Assembly (NCBI GenBank): GCA_015179125.1
Contig: WHVA01000235.1
Location: 1-64,000, forward strand
DNA length: 64,000 bases
Reading direction: 5' to 3'
Origin: Gautieria morchelliformis
Lineage: Eukaryota; Basidiomycota; Agaricomycetes; Gomphales; Gomphaceae
Of the stretch, positions 50,277 to 62,272 are shown piece after piece (positions within the stretch are counted from its first letter, which is position 1; each line of letters opens with the position of its first letter). The position numbers and the translations under genes are program-made. The notes beneath the pieces were generated by a model. The model saw only the letters and a list, made by a program, of their open reading frames with translations, made no database searches and was not told the DNA's origin.

Positions 50277-51791
50277 GAATTACTATAAAACTAGATATAT
50301 ACCTGTGACTATTATGCAATCTTATTCTTGCATTGTGTTCTTTGACTCCTAAAAAGGAAAAAACTGGAATCAAGAATTTTAGAAAAGCATCCAAACTATC
50401 AATATCACATAAGCCTCCTTCTACCTTGGGCATTTTAAAAAATGGCTGATGTAAGTAGTTCGTGTCCTGTGTCCTCAAATTCACTGCGTTCAAGGGGTCA
50501 ATTTTTAAATGCTAGAATGTCTCTGAATGGCTCTATGTACATACCTGTCAAGGCCGTAGACAGAGCGGCTCTCTAGAACTCTGAATAGGAGTGAACCAAA
50601 CTTTATGGAAAATAAGGAACTGACTGCTCAAGAGTTAGACAGGCCACATCCTCGGATTCTTGAACAGGGTTCCATTTGAAGCTACATGGAACTTTGGAAT
50701 TAACTAGCTAGCTGGACTATCCAGAGATCAAGGAGCCCCGTGTGGGCACCTGTCTCAGCCTGTTCGAAAACATACCTAGCTTTGAATCGTTCTGTGTATC
50801 AATGAATATATATTTTATTAGATATTTTAATACTATGGGTGCTTTTACTGAAATAGTAGGCAATTGACCATCTGTGCTATCATATTATCAGAAATCAGGT
50901 ATATAGCCACCGGTTGCCTCATTCTACATACATCGATCAGAAAAGGGGTGGTAATGTGAAGAGCTGCAGCTGAAGCGATAACGTGTCGCGGAGAATGTAG
51001 CTGTATGCGTGGAGTAGGCGAACATGGAGGGATATCATCGAGATGCTGCACAGGGTTAGGACCACCATCAGGGCTCAAGGTGTCCAGAGGCTCACCTGGG
51101 TGCATCTGCATGCCAATGTCGAACATGCTCTTTTCAAGGAGGATGTGCAGGGATATGTTGCCAGGAAGACAAGCTATGGGTAGTGAAATTACGTATTGAC
51201 TAGGGAAAGAATGCTAACAGCACATGCACAGTTGGAATTATGATGATGCTGTAGTGGCAGGAAGCAGGCAACTGCATTGTTGAAACTGCCACGGCCATCC
51301 CCTTGCAGGGCACGCACGAGTCCCAGCTGGCGCTGTCGTCATCAGTGCATTGGGTCGCGATGCTGAGATGCTCATTATTCTCATGTGCAGCAGTGCGTTC
51401 CTGTTCCACCGTTGCATGCATGGGACGCAGCTCTGGCAGGCCTGGAGCTGTGTGGCCGGGTCAGTTCAATCAGCCTGATGAGACCGGTCAGTCGGCTGAT
51501 GTGTCCACACGTGTATGCAAGACCCTGTCGAACAAATTATATTATAGTGCCTCAAGCAGGCGAGAGAAGCCAAACTTACCTCTATAACCTGATATAGCAT
51601 CAACCAGTTCACCATAATTATAATACCCCGGGGAGTCAAATCTATCATGCAAGAGCAGGAATACAACATAGCTCATCTTATCAAGGACAATCTCGCACAA
51701 TATCGGCAGGATGTGATATAAATGACACGGTAAACCTGGAGAACAAGGTGAAATCTGGTGATAGACAACAGATAATGTAATGCCAGGAAAG
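50277..51791. other. Unassigned region
   Basis: 1.5 kb with only short frames lacking family motifs. A minus-strand frame around 51126-50845 and overlapping plus-strand frames near 51300-51590 have neither codon structure nor motifs to support them. No repeats seen by eye. Confidence 0.35.
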
Positions 51792-52250
51792 TGTAAGGGC
51801 AAACCTAGCTGGCTGTGGAGATCACACTACCACAAAACTGACAAGGGGAAATCCGAAGTATATATAAATGAACAGAGTATACAAGAGAGGGGGTTCTCAC
51901 CTGACAAGGGGAAATCTGAAGAGAAAAGTGTAAGGACCCCCAATTTCAGTGAGCCTGTATTATACTACGCTGCGCAGCCAGGGACAACACTCGCACCCGC
52001 CATCAACCCTGCATCCCCCTGACCTCCCTGACCCTTGATTGACCCTTGATGCCACCCATTACGCGAGCCGCTTGACTTCCGACACTGTTCCAAGAGCGGA
52101 AGTCGGAAGTTGGGGTGGAACTGGCAAGGCGAACAGAACTGGTGGAAGTTCTCCCAGAAGTGGAATCATTTCCGAAAGTGGACTCAGAAATGGAGTCGGA
52201 GCTGGGTGTGGTGTCAGAACTGGAAATGGAAAACAGGGTGTCCCCTGATA
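51792..52250 (-). repeat. Solo LTR of the Gypsy A family (copy 3)
   Basis: 459 bp, on the plus strand TGTAAGGGCAAACC...GGTGTCCCCTGA and two further bases. It is flanked by the exact target duplication GAAAG (51787-51791 and 52251-52255). It keeps the paired GACAAGGGGAAATC motif seen in the Gypsy A LTRs. It is more diverged from the Gypsy A LTRs than they are from each other. Confidence 0.93.
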
Positions 52251-52838
52251 GAAAGTAAGTAAGCATGTGCAAAGAATATTGCGTCCCAGGAACGACCAAC
52301 CGAGATTCAAGCTCTGGGATGTGATTTTCACATGTAGAATGAGGACATGAAGAATCTCTAGAACCCAATGGAGCCCAGAGGTGTCATAGACCTTGGGCAC
52401 TCGTAGCCCATCATGGTGGAAGGCAAGACATGAAGATGCGTCATATGTTTGGGTGTGTTTGCCTAGGTCGCGTACTTTACAACCTGTAGATAAAATGCTA
52501 GATATATGTGAAGCTGCCACGTCGCGACTCTCATACGATAAGGCTTAGGGAAGAAACATCATTAAGTACCCAACTAGTGAAATAATCCAGACTTCTCTAA
52601 GTCAAAACCACCTGCTCATGGCTACCCCAGGCTGTAACAGGTTGGGAATTTCAATATCCTAGCGAGGTTGACTATTCAGACCCGAGATTAGTCCACATTG
52701 CCCTGCTTATAGGTCTGCCCAGGAATCCATATTCCAGGACTGTTCATAAATTTGAAAAGGGGTGTATGTATCCCGACTGTTCGTAAATTTGAAAAGGGGT
52801 GTATGTATCCCCTACTTGAGGTATTCTAAGGTCACAAT
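52251..52838. other. Unassigned, with a 37-bp tandem duplication
   Basis: No gene seen. 52739-52812 holds two near-identical 37-bp copies beginning ACTGTTCRTAAATTTGAAAA and ending GGGGTGTATGTATCCC. Confidence 0.6.
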
Positions 52839-53129
52839 TGTCAAGATTGGTTTTTAGGCGTTAATATCATGTATTAGTGAACACAGTGAATGCCCAAATG
52901 ACTTGTGCGAATAAGTGTGCCATTCAGCAAATAAGGTGAACCAATAAATGTTCAGGAAACAAGAGGGCTGCCTGAATGGAGCTCACCCTATCTACAGTCA
53001 TAGTGAAATAGCCCATGGCACTTGACGGTGTAACCAGCAAGGTGTCATGGAAAGGTTGTCAAGTAACAACAATCATGTCGCTGGTGAAGGTGCTCCTTCG
53101 GAGCCCTTCGCCAACAGTGCAGATAATAG
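52839..53129 (+). repeat. LTR, family X (copy 3, truncated)
   Basis: 291 bp matching the first part of the family-X LTR (TGTCAAGATTGGTTTTTAGG, ACAGTGAATGCCC, GGTGCTCCTTCGGAGCCCTT). It is cut at 53130 by the LTR of Copia C2. Its remainder is not found on the other side of C2, in line with a deletion or rearrangement there. Confidence 0.85.
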
Positions 53130-53617
53130 TGTTGGCAACTCGGGGTTATGGCAGGGAAGGTTTGGTAGAGTTCTTAGAAAGCTAGAATCAAATGTACTCT
53201 CTCAGTGAATTTATTGTCACTCTTATATTAATACAATACCTAGAATCAAATGTACTACATGATTTTCAGTCAACATGCTATGAAAATATAAAGAACACTA
53301 CTTGCCTCTCTCAGTGAATTTATTGTCACTGAGAGAGGAGCACTATCCTGTCTCAGAAGGCATATACATGCACCCGGCCCTTTAGCGCTCAAGAGCTCGC
53401 GCGTCGAAGTCATTTCAAACTCCGCTGGGTGCAGCCGCCTGTGAAAATAGAGATAACAAAGTGAAATGGAGAGATAGGGAGTGACTGGGAATTTTCGAAA
53501 ATAATCAGAGAAGTGCATACATGGTACAAGAACAATGTGAGAAGAGATTGAAACACCATACAATAAATCGAATACATTATGCTTGATTTTGGTGCAGGAG
53601 CATAAATGCACCCTACA
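53130..53617 (-). repeat. Copia C2 3' LTR
   Basis: 488 bp, plus strand TGTTGGCAACTCGG...GCACCCTACA. It aligns with the C1 LTRs and, like the C1 5' LTR, keeps the GATTTTCAGTCAACATG segment. It is followed by the same polypurine tract (CGCCCCCTC on the plus strand). Confidence 0.93.
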
Positions 53618-53630
53618 CGCCCCCTCAAGC

Positions 53631-56600
53631 TTAATATATTCCGATTCTCTCGTTGAGGATTCTCACTCTGGGACTAGGAAGTCCTTTAGTGAGAAGATCG
53701 GCTGGCATGTGTTCCGTTGGTAGGTACACAAGCTTAATTTCTCCATCTTCGACTATATCTCGAATGAAATATAATCTAATGTCGAAATGCTTGGTCCTCG
53801 TGTGTTGTTGAGTGCCGTAGATGATGGCAATGGCTGATTGATTGTCTGAATAAAGTTTAATGGGATAATTCAGCGGTTGGAACACTTCAGAAATAAAGTG
53901 GCACATCCACAAGGCTTCTTTGCTTGCATGAGTCAGGGCAACGAATTCGGCTTCAGTTGATGATAGGGCTACTATGGATTGTTTTTGACAACTCCATCAT
54001 ACTGTCCCTCCATCAATCTGAAAAATATAAGCCGAGTATGAGTGCCTGTGCTCTTGTGAAGCCCAATCCGCATCTGAATACCCAATGAGGCCGTCTCGAT
54101 TTTTCCCAAGTGTCAATTTGTAGTCTATCGTGCCTTTTAGATATTTAAAGACACGTTTGACTGCATTCCAATGAGTTGGACCTGGGCTTTGGAGGAATTG
54201 AGAAAGTAATGACACTGCGAATGCAATGTCTGGTCGAGTGGCTACTGCTGCCCACATCAATGATCCTACCACTTGTCTGTATGGAACTCTTGACATCTTC
54301 TGTTTGTCTTCATTTGTGGAAGGGCATTGGTCCCTGGATAATTTAATGGCTGCGTCGAGAGGCGTGGAAAATGTTTTGGCATCATCCAGATTGAATTTTT
54401 TGATGATTTTCTGGATGTATGCGGCTTGTGATATTGCAATCGATTTGTTGTTCCAATCTCTTTTGATTTTGAGGTTCAAAAGCCAGTGAATCTCGCCTAG
54501 ATCTCTCATACTGAAGATCTGGGCAAGGTCATGCTTTACCCCATCGAGGATCGGTTGACTCTCAGCTGTGATGGTAAGGTCGTCTACAGCTGTTGCAATG
54601 ATTGCATGTCCCTTCGGTCCACGTCTGCAAAATACAGCTCCATCCGAAGCTGATTTAGTGAATCCTAACTTGAGAAATTCACCACTCAGACGTTTGTACC
54701 ATTCCCTTCCAGATTGTTTGAGGCCGTAAAGTGCTTTCTTCAGCAGGAGGACATCATCTTTGTCTCCGGTCTCATATCCATACGGCTGTTTCATGTAAAT
54801 AGGTTCTGGCAGTGTAGCATTCAAATACGCACTGTCCACATCCATTTGGTGAATAGGCCAGTTGTTCCTGGCAGCAATGGCACATATAATCCGTAAGGAA
54901 GTCATCCGAGCAACAGGTGCATAGGTTTCATTGTAGTCGACTCCAAAACTTTGTGTAAAGCCTTGGGCGACCATCCTCGATCTAGGTGTAATGGGTTCAC
55001 CTTCTGGATTGCGTTTCAAGAGGAACACCCATCTATTTCCGACAATATTTGCCCCAGGAGGTGGTTTAACCACTTCCCATACACCTTTGTCGAGTAGCAC
55101 CTTGTACTCTTTATCCATCGATGCTTTCCACATAGGATCATTTAAGGCTTCATCTGCATTGCTAGGCTCGGTCTGATTCAAATCCAGCAGCACCTTATCT
55201 TTGTTTTGATCGGAGGTCGAAAGTGTACTGATGGCAAGGTTATAATCACTGATGCCGTCAGTGACAGAGGATAAATCTTGTTCGAATAATTTGTCTTGAT
55301 GGTCCTCAATGTCCTCGTAAGCTAGTGTAGTGATATCTGCACCAGCATGTCTCTTAGCTTGAGATCTTGTTACGGGACCACTTGGGGCCGGCTGCACCTG
55401 CTGCTGACGGATCCTCTTGCTTCTCCTTGTTGGAGCAGCTTCTTTAGGTCTGACATCAACAGTCTGACTGGGTTGCAGCTCTTCAAGACGTTCCTCTGGT
55501 TCATTATCGTCAATTTCCTCGATCTTTGCCTCCTCGCTGACTAAGCGACTAGGCATGGGTGCTGGCGCCGAAATGGCCTGTATCACTTTTCTGGACGTAG
55601 GTAGCTGTGACTCTTCAATAGAAATGATTGGAGCTTTGCCCCCCTTCATCTCTGAGTCAAATATAACATTCCGCTCGACAGAAACCTTCTGAGAGTCAGG
55701 CCAGTAGATGCAGTGACCATGGCTCTGTCCAGAGATTCCTATCCACCGAGCTCTTTTGGCACGGGCTGCTAGTCTGTTTCGCTCTTTGACTTTAACGTAG
55801 ACTTCAATTCCCCACACGTGTATGTCCTTCAGGTTCGGTTTCTCGTGATGGATCATTTCAAAAGGGGTTTTGTCTAGCAAAGCTCTTGTGTGCTTCCTGT
55901 TCCTAAGATAGTTGGCGTGCAGAATTGCATGGCCCCACAAAGTCTTAGGAAGACTTGATTCCAATAGCATGGCACGAGCTTTTTCAACTAGAGTTCGGTT
56001 TAGACGTTCAGCAACACCATTTGACTCTGGGGTGTCATGTACGGTTAACCGATGCTTCATGCCTTGCTTGGCTAAATGCTGCTCAAATTCCGAGCTTGTG
56101 TATTCACCCCCTCTGTCGGAAACAAGTGCTTTGATGTGCACGTTCCTCTGTCGAAGCATCAAAGCCTCGTAGAGTTTGTATTTTGAAAATGCTTCTGATT
56201 TGTTTGCCATCAAATTGATAACCGATTCCCTTGAGTAGTCGTCGATGAAAGACACATAATAGGATTTCTTGTCAATTGTGGAGTGTCTCGCTGGTCCCCA
56301 GACATCAGAATAAATTCTGTCACCGAATTTTGAAGATCGGCTTCTGGGTTCTTGAGGAAGTGATTTACGTGCAATCTTCGCTTGAATGCATGCATCGCAA
56401 ACAACCTTGTCACCTTTTGAGCTCAATTCAATGCCTAATATCATGCCACGGTTGAGCAAATGCTGTAGGGACTTTTGTGAAATATGCCCCATTTTCTGAT
56501 GTATCTCCATGGCTGATGCGCATATATGCGCTTCGGCACTTGTGTGTTGTAAGTCAAATCAATATAAGCCATTCAGCTTCGGTGCTTGCATCAATATCCT

Positions 56601-57240
56601 GCCTTTACGATTGGATATTGTGCATTTCTGATCGGCTATTTGAGTGTTATAGCCTGCATCATCGCACCGGCAGATTGAGATCAGGGTGACAGCCATTTTG
56701 GGCACGTAGAACGTATCCTTCAATGTGATCTTCACAGTCTTATCTCCAATTTTATTAGATAGCACGAGTGAGCCTGAACCGAAGGCATCAAAAGTGCCTT
56801 TGTTGGCTGCACGAATTGTGCGTGGCTGTGAGAATGGACTGTAATCCCTCAGTAAATTCTTGTGAGGGGTCATATGTGCGGTCATTCCAGTGTCGAGAAT
56901 AACAACAGTGTCCAAGGATAAACTACTCAAATTAGAGCAGTCGAAATTGGCGAAAGCGGCTGGACTGCCACTCTCATCCTCCTCAGAAGACACTTCTTCG
57001 GCAACATTCGCCTTGGCTTTGCCCTTCTTCTTTTTGGCTTTAGCTTTCTTCTTCTGACGTGGCCCCTGGCCTTCTTTACCACCTCCTTTAGCCCAGCAAC
57101 TCTCAATAGCATGTCCAGGCTTGTGGCAATTAGTGCATGTAGGCACCTTCGGGTCTTTCCGACCCTTCTGCCCTTTCGTAGATGAACCAATAAATGCCTG
57201 CTCTTCTTGTGAAATATTAAGGGTCTTTCTCCTGTCATAT
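53631..57240 (-). pseudogene. Copia C2 gag-pol, 5'-truncated and broken
   Basis: Reading from 57240 down: gag C-terminal part with zinc knuckle CTNCHKPGHAIESC and a Lys-rich stretch; protease with a DTG motif near 56890; integrase at about 56510-55600 (HHCC zinc motif; SDRGGEYTSSEF; ESNGVAERLNRT); reverse transcriptase at about 55100-54550 (MDVDSAYLNA, KALYGLKQSGREWY); RNase H at about 54060-53631. The integrase-RT part is one long open frame (53997-56510). Several breaks elsewhere. Confidence 0.9.
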
Positions 57241-57247
57241 TGAGCCT

Positions 57248-57966
57248 AGCGCATCCGCTCTCTCCTGTCCCCAGTAGAACCTTGTCCTCTCTACTGCTGT
57301 CTTGGACGCCGTGAACCAGTCCACCATTGGGATGGATTTTTCGCTTCGCTTGTCCAGACCTCTTAGCGTGATGCCACCCTGCACATTGAAGGTGTATTCA
57401 TCTTCACCTCTATCTGCTTTTAGGCGTGCGGCGGTGGAGAGGGCGGTGTATGGGGCGTAACAGAAGGGTTTGAATGCCTCGTCTACCCTGGGGGGGATGG
57501 CTAGGCGCATGGGATGATGTCAGCTGTGCCCATCACACAATGTAAAGTGAAATGATAGGATGTCGCAGGTGGCTGCCATGGCCTATTGCTGCAGCTTCAC
57601 ATCTCTGGCCTATCGCCGGCTTGGCTGGCCCGTTGGCACTAATCGCCTGGCCTATTGCCGTCGATGGGGGCCTATTGCCCTGCTGTGTCGTTGGCCTATT
57701 GCCGGTCTGACATGGCAGTGGGGGGGGAGGGGGGGGGGGTGGTGGTGCAATGAAGAGGATGAGGGGACTTACGGATGCTTAGCGCACTTAGTTTGAAGCC
57801 TGGGACGATATCGGGGAGGGTGTGCTTTTCCTCTCCGCTGCATGCAGCCGCCTCGATGTGGCGAGCCTGGTGGTCTGGATGGCTTCCTCTGTGGCTATGA
57901 GCGACTGTGGCTCAGCCGGTTGTGGAGGCACGGGCAACATGAGCTGCTGCTTCTCGGCCAATAGCG
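57248..57966 (-). mobile_element. Element E fragment, part 2 (unidentified)
   Basis: Minus-strand coding-like DNA with the sequence AIPPRVDEAFKPFCYAPYTA, GGITLRGLDKRSEKSIPMVD and RFYWGQERADAL at 57510-57248, and a Gln-rich stretch (LLAEKQQLMLPVPPQPAEPQ) at 57966-57790. The latter continues, across solo LTR X2, from 59050. Between them are short GGCCTATTGCCG repeats and a G-rich tract (57718-57745). The protein looks gag-like and transposon-associated, but I cannot name the family. Broken. Confidence 0.45.
57590..57745. repeat. GGCCTATTGCCG short repeats and G-tract
   Basis: Five irregular copies of GGCCTATTGC(C/T)G between 57577 and 57710, then a G-rich run at 57718-57745 with several runs of 5 or more G, which has G-quadruplex potential. 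Confidence 0.65.
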
Positions 57967-58998
57967 TGTCAAGATTGGTTTTCAAGCGTTAATATCGTGT
58001 ATTAGTGAACACAGCGAATGCCCGAATAACTTGTGCAAATAAGTATGCCGTTCGGTGAATAGGTGAACCAATGAATGTTCACATGATAAGAGGATTTGCC
58101 TAAATGGGGCTCACCCTATCTACAGTCATAGCGAAGTAGCCCGTGACTCTTGACGATGTAACGTGCAAGGTCTCACGAAAGGGCTGTCTAAGTCTCGACA
58201 ATCCCTTTGCTGGCGAAGGTGCTCCTTCGGAGCCCTTCTCCAACAGCCCAGAAAATGGTTCGAAGGCTAAGGTAACGAAGATGAAGTATGAGAACTCACC
58301 AGTGATGCCTAAGTCCTTTGCTAGTTGAAGATGGGACTCTCCAAGAGAAGGCTTAAGATGATGACCATGGCGAGGTCAAAGCTGCACAAGATGAACGATG
58401 TATGATAATTGAACTGGGGAATATACATGCGAATGTAAACTACTTATATCGAATGCTCGTAAGGTATCAGCGAATAGGAAAGAGGCCGTTGTGAGTCAGT
58501 GTTGGATAGGGGTGCGTGGTCATAATACTAGGTAGATGGAATAAACATACAATAGAGTGGGGGGAGAATGCGAACATGAAACGACGGAGAATAAAGGGAG
58601 CGAAGGCATTTATGGACAAAACCATGTCTTGGGACCCGCATACACGCTACCCTGCACGGGCTCTTCGTTTACTGGGTTGATCCCGCATGGCCTATGGAAG
58701 AGACGTCCTGCGATCACACCTTGGCCATACGAACACCCAATGGGGTTGGATTAAGAAGATGATGGGGTTAATGATGAACCATCATGCCGGGTGAATGGTA
58801 TCGATCATATTCGATGGTGTGCCTGCTGACAAACTGTGCGAGCAGCGAATAGCGGTTCGGAGAATGGGGCGAACAGTGGGTAGAGTGGACGTAGAGGGGA
58901 AGTGGTCGGTAGGTGCGGCGAACTCTGGCAAAGATGCTAGGGAGTGACGAGGGGGAACATAGAGGTAGCGCGGTAGGAGAAATAAACCGGTCGTGACA
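57967..58998 (+). repeat. Solo LTR, family X (copy 2)
   Basis: 1,032 bp, TGTCAAGATTGGTTTTC...CCGGTCGTGACA. It is flanked by the exact target duplication TAGCG (57962-57966 and 58999-59003). It aligns in reverse orientation with 18352-19376. It interrupts element E: the minus-strand Gln-rich coding on both sides joins in sense across it. Confidence 0.93.
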
Positions 58999-59646
58999 TA
59001 GCGCTACAATCTGCATGTCGAGGTCTGCCGCCGAGCGGCTTGGTTGCTGCTGGGTGGGGAGTCATGTCGGCTGCTGCTGTGGCTGGATATGCAGCTGAGG
59101 TTGTAGTTGGTGGTGCGGATTCAGGTGCTGCTGCTGGGGCTGGGGGTTGTGGCTGGTGCCGTGTGGCGGGTGCTGGTCTCTGAGCTGGTGGCGGTTGGTG
59201 TTTGGTTCCGGTACGCGGGGGTTGGTGGTGCCTTGGCTGCGCGCTCCAGGTGCGTTTGCGCGGGTGCTACCGCTCACGTTCAATGTGGGGGTGGACAGTG
59301 GTTGGGTAATTGGTGGCAATGGTGGTGGCGCCTCACTGAGGTTCAGGCCCAGGTGTCGGTGGGTGCCGGCTGGTGCTTCTGGCGGCGTCATGCTGCGCTT
59401 ATATTGGGGCGCTGGTGAGTGGTGTGGTGGTGTGAGGGTGCACACAGTTGCGAGTGCGCCTGGTTGGGTGGGGTTACATGTGACCGAGGAGTGCGCTACT
59501 AGGTATGTGGATGGAGATGACTCAGGATGACTAGCTGGGTGAATTAATGAGTGTGTGCTATGGAAAATTGGAGCTACTGTTCTTTCGCGATGATGGTGAA
59601 TGAAAAGAGAGAGAGGATATGGAACTCCGCCGTGCTTGGCGCTCAA
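58999..59646 (-). mobile_element. Element E fragment, part 1 (Pro/Gln-rich protein)
   Basis: Minus-strand frame of about 190 codons (59646-59062), rich in Pro, Gln, His, Ser and Thr (QPQQQHLNPHHQLQPQLHIQ). It is the N-terminal side of element E and leads into 57966-57790 beyond the solo LTR. The composition fits a disordered gag-like N-terminus. Family unknown; broken. The upstream limit is not defined. Confidence 0.4.
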
Positions 59647-61182
59647 CTGGACGCCCGCTACCGCCCGAGTTCGGATCGTGCGGTACCTCTAGCTAAAGAC
59701 AGCAAAAAATTGGCGTGGGAGGGCCGGAACCAAACACGGCGTGAAACCCCGCAGACGGTACCGGCCGCCCGTTCGGAATCGTGACATATGTACACATCTC
59801 CAGGCATCAATAATTATTGTAATTGTAACTAATGGTGAAAGAAATTAATGCTAGGTGTAAAGACGATGCTAGGGTATGGAGGATATATGTGTTGATGATA
59901 TGTTGTTAATATATAGTATTTGGCTATGCGGAGCTCACCGTTTGTGCTGTACTTGCTTGCTCGAAGACATTGTGTGAGCTAGCCCATCCTCGTACCATGA
60001 CTCGGAGTAAGGAGCTGAGGGGCACACGTAGTACGTGTCGTCAACACCGGGAATATGCCATTTCAGGTTAATTCCGCGGGACTCCCGCTGACCTGCCATG
60101 AAATTTTTCGTGATGCATGTTGATGGAAATTCCGAAATGGCGGTCTGCACATGAAAGAATAGTTGATTTGAGCTTAGCGATGTTAATTTCGTTATGCTAT
60201 GGAGGTAGGTGCTGCACACCGAGCGGTCAAACACGTACTACGCGCGTCGCAGTGGCTTCGCGCTCACAGGAACGACTGTGGCCGTCTGTACAGTAGCGCG
60301 GTTCCTGCGTAATGTGGGTACACCGGCGCATGAGGCTTTGACACGACCTTGGGGCCTTGGGGTGCTCGGGGAGGGGGCGCGGCAGCGGCGAGATTACGAC
60401 CGGTCGTGGACACATGGTTCTCAGCAACGCGAGGTGCGCTGCAGCTGTCTATGTCCGAAGGCGGGGCGTTGCTTGCGTGCAGCGCTCGTGCAACAGTTAG
60501 AAGATTCTCAAGGCTCGAAGTTTCACCAACCGCCACATTATCTATTCACGTGCCACCGTGACTTTCTTATCGCCAATGCGTGCCCGCATCTACTCGTCTT
60601 TGCGGATGACAGGAGGGAAAGAGCTGTTGATGTTACAGTAACAGTAATGGCTTCGCCGTCATAACATGCGCAACTGGTTTCATGTTATGACGTTTGGTGT
60701 CATGGCCGAGTGGTTTGGCGGCGAGTCACCGTGTCCAGCTTTCTGCTTGGAAGACACACAGTTACGTTTTTCGTTGAGGGGATGGTAGCCTCGTTCCCTG
60801 AGTTTGGCTGTGACAGTGGAAGCCTAGAAAGGATCGTTGGTCGAGTTGAGCTGCAGCCGATCGACAAGGGTACTGTCGGTTTACAATATGATCTCTGGCA
60901 AAGGTGGAAGTACTACGACCAGAGTCTGGCACGGACACGGTTTGCTACATTGCAAAGCACCTTTCTACAGTGGCCCCAAATGGCTCGCGTTATAAAAGGT
61001 ATGGCGGACCGCCAGGGGGCTGGGTCAGTGAACGCGATAGACACATATTGAGGGGGATGTCAGACTTTCAGTCAAACTCTCCATCAACCATCATTTTCTG
61101 TAATTCTTCAGCACTCAACAAGTCACTGTCCCCCACCTAAGGATATATTCCGTCATCAGCTCACCCACGATGAAGAAGCAGG
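59647..61182. other. Intergenic, with a possible host exon
   Basis: Mostly unassigned. A minus-strand stretch at about 60143-59942 looks like an exon: it reads GINLKWHIPGVDDTYYVCPS and SESWYEDGLAHTMSSSKQVQ, with a CAG acceptor just upstream (near 60147) and a GTGAGC donor at 59942-59937. No partner exons or family were recognised. A tRNA-like A-box (GGTGTCATGGCCGAGTGG) lies at 60696-60713 without the rest of a tRNA. The 3' flank of the RNase H1 gene ends at 61182. Confidence 0.35.
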
Positions 61183-62272
61183 CTACAAAGTAGTAAGGAA
61201 ATGAGACCTTGCCTGAAACTCTCCAATAGCGTTGGCTTTTGGACCAGTGGCCTCTTTCGGCAATGTCCAGTCCCGCTCAGGCGCAACCGACATTAATGCC
61301 CCTTCACCTGCGAGTTTGTCCGCACCCTCGTTGCCAACAATGCCTGCGTGTCCTCGCACATGTTGTAGTTGAACTCTCTGTCCCAGTCGGGCGCGTTGAT
61401 CCAGCAGGTAGGAAAGGTATAGAATGACACCTTTGTTCTTGACGTCTTGACCGTCAGCAGTCTTCCATCGACGTTTCTGCCAGGAAGGTATCCAGTCTCG
61501 CACACCTGTATGAAACAACGATAGAGTCAAAAAATGTAAACGATTCCAGTTTAAAGCCTACATGAAATAGAGTATGAAGAGTCTGTCTTAATCAATAGAG
61601 GTTTCATACTGTGGGGGGCTGTTTCCAGAAGTCGAATAATGGCCTAAGAGACATCATTAAGGTGACAACCACGACGTGAGCGAATAACAAATGGACAAAC
61701 GATTAGTTCCGCGCGGTTATTCGTCTGGTCCCCAGGACATCGTTCGGCCAAGTTCCTTACAGGAGCACATAATCAACTAACATCTTACAAGCATTCAGCT
61801 TTTAAGTCACCTGGGATCATTTTGACCCCACCACACTCCTATCCCCGCAATGGCACCCGCCCGGCCATTCCCCTGGCACGCACCATCTGTGTATACAACT
61901 TCCCACTCGCTCTCATCCGTAACGACATCTGCTTTCTGTTTGCCCAGTTTTTTTGTCATATATGTCTTCTTATACGGTCCACCCGATATATCTCTGGACT
62001 TGGAGGATACGGCCTTTCCGGATGCAGCTGAAGCTGTAGCGTGCCTCCCAGAGCCAGATTTAACAAACGCCTCTGCCTCTGCCCGAGTAGAAAACTTCTT
62101 GAATTGGGCTTTCGGATATCCTTTGGTATACTGTTCACAGTCCGCCCTAAGCTCAGATAAGTATCCTGCACCGAAACCCTGTAACCTATGTTCGCATTCA
62201 CCATGTTGAATAGACACCAGGTTGGTGGCCAACGTGCACCGCATAGAACGCTGTTTTACCGGCCTTGGGCAT
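61183..62272 (-). CDS. Ribonuclease H1, 5 exons, 288 aa
   Basis: Host gene. Exons 62272-62202, 62146-61811, 61755-61701, 61643-61562, 61505-61183; introns of 55-57 nt with GT-AG borders; the summed length is an exact number of codons. N-terminal hybrid-binding domain (about residues 8-55): MPKAGKTAFYAVHVGHQPGV, then TWADCEQYTKGYPKAQFKKF. A Ser/Ala/Lys linker follows, then the RNase H fold from 105. Catalytic residues D111 (YTDGACQ), E152 (NNRAEL), D175 (KTDSSY) and D244 (GNEGADKLA) are present, with H234 in VRGHAG. It removes RNA from RNA-DNA hybrids in nucleus or mitochondria. No mitochondrial presequence precedes the first Met. The start is set by the ATG directly before the binding domain. 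Confidence 0.95.

Larger units (their letters stand above)
53130..57247 (-). mobile_element. Copia C2, truncated Ty1/Copia element
   Basis: Minus-strand relative of C1. The 3' LTR is 53130-53617; pol and the gag C-terminal part follow to about 57247. There homology to C1 stops in mid-gag and unrelated sequence (element E) begins. The 5' LTR and gag N-terminus are missing. It lacks both insertions seen in C1 and thus gives the empty site of the 9087 MITE. Internal sequence is about 95 percent identical to C1 by eye. It is broken: truncated, with a few other disruptions. Confidence 0.93.

Noticed and set aside
60696-60713. tRNA gene (GGTGTCATGGCCGAGTGG looks like the 5' part of a Leu/Ser tRNA)
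   Set aside because: Only the A-box region matches. No anticodon arm, B-box (GGTTCGA) or pairing 3' acceptor strand is present downstream.
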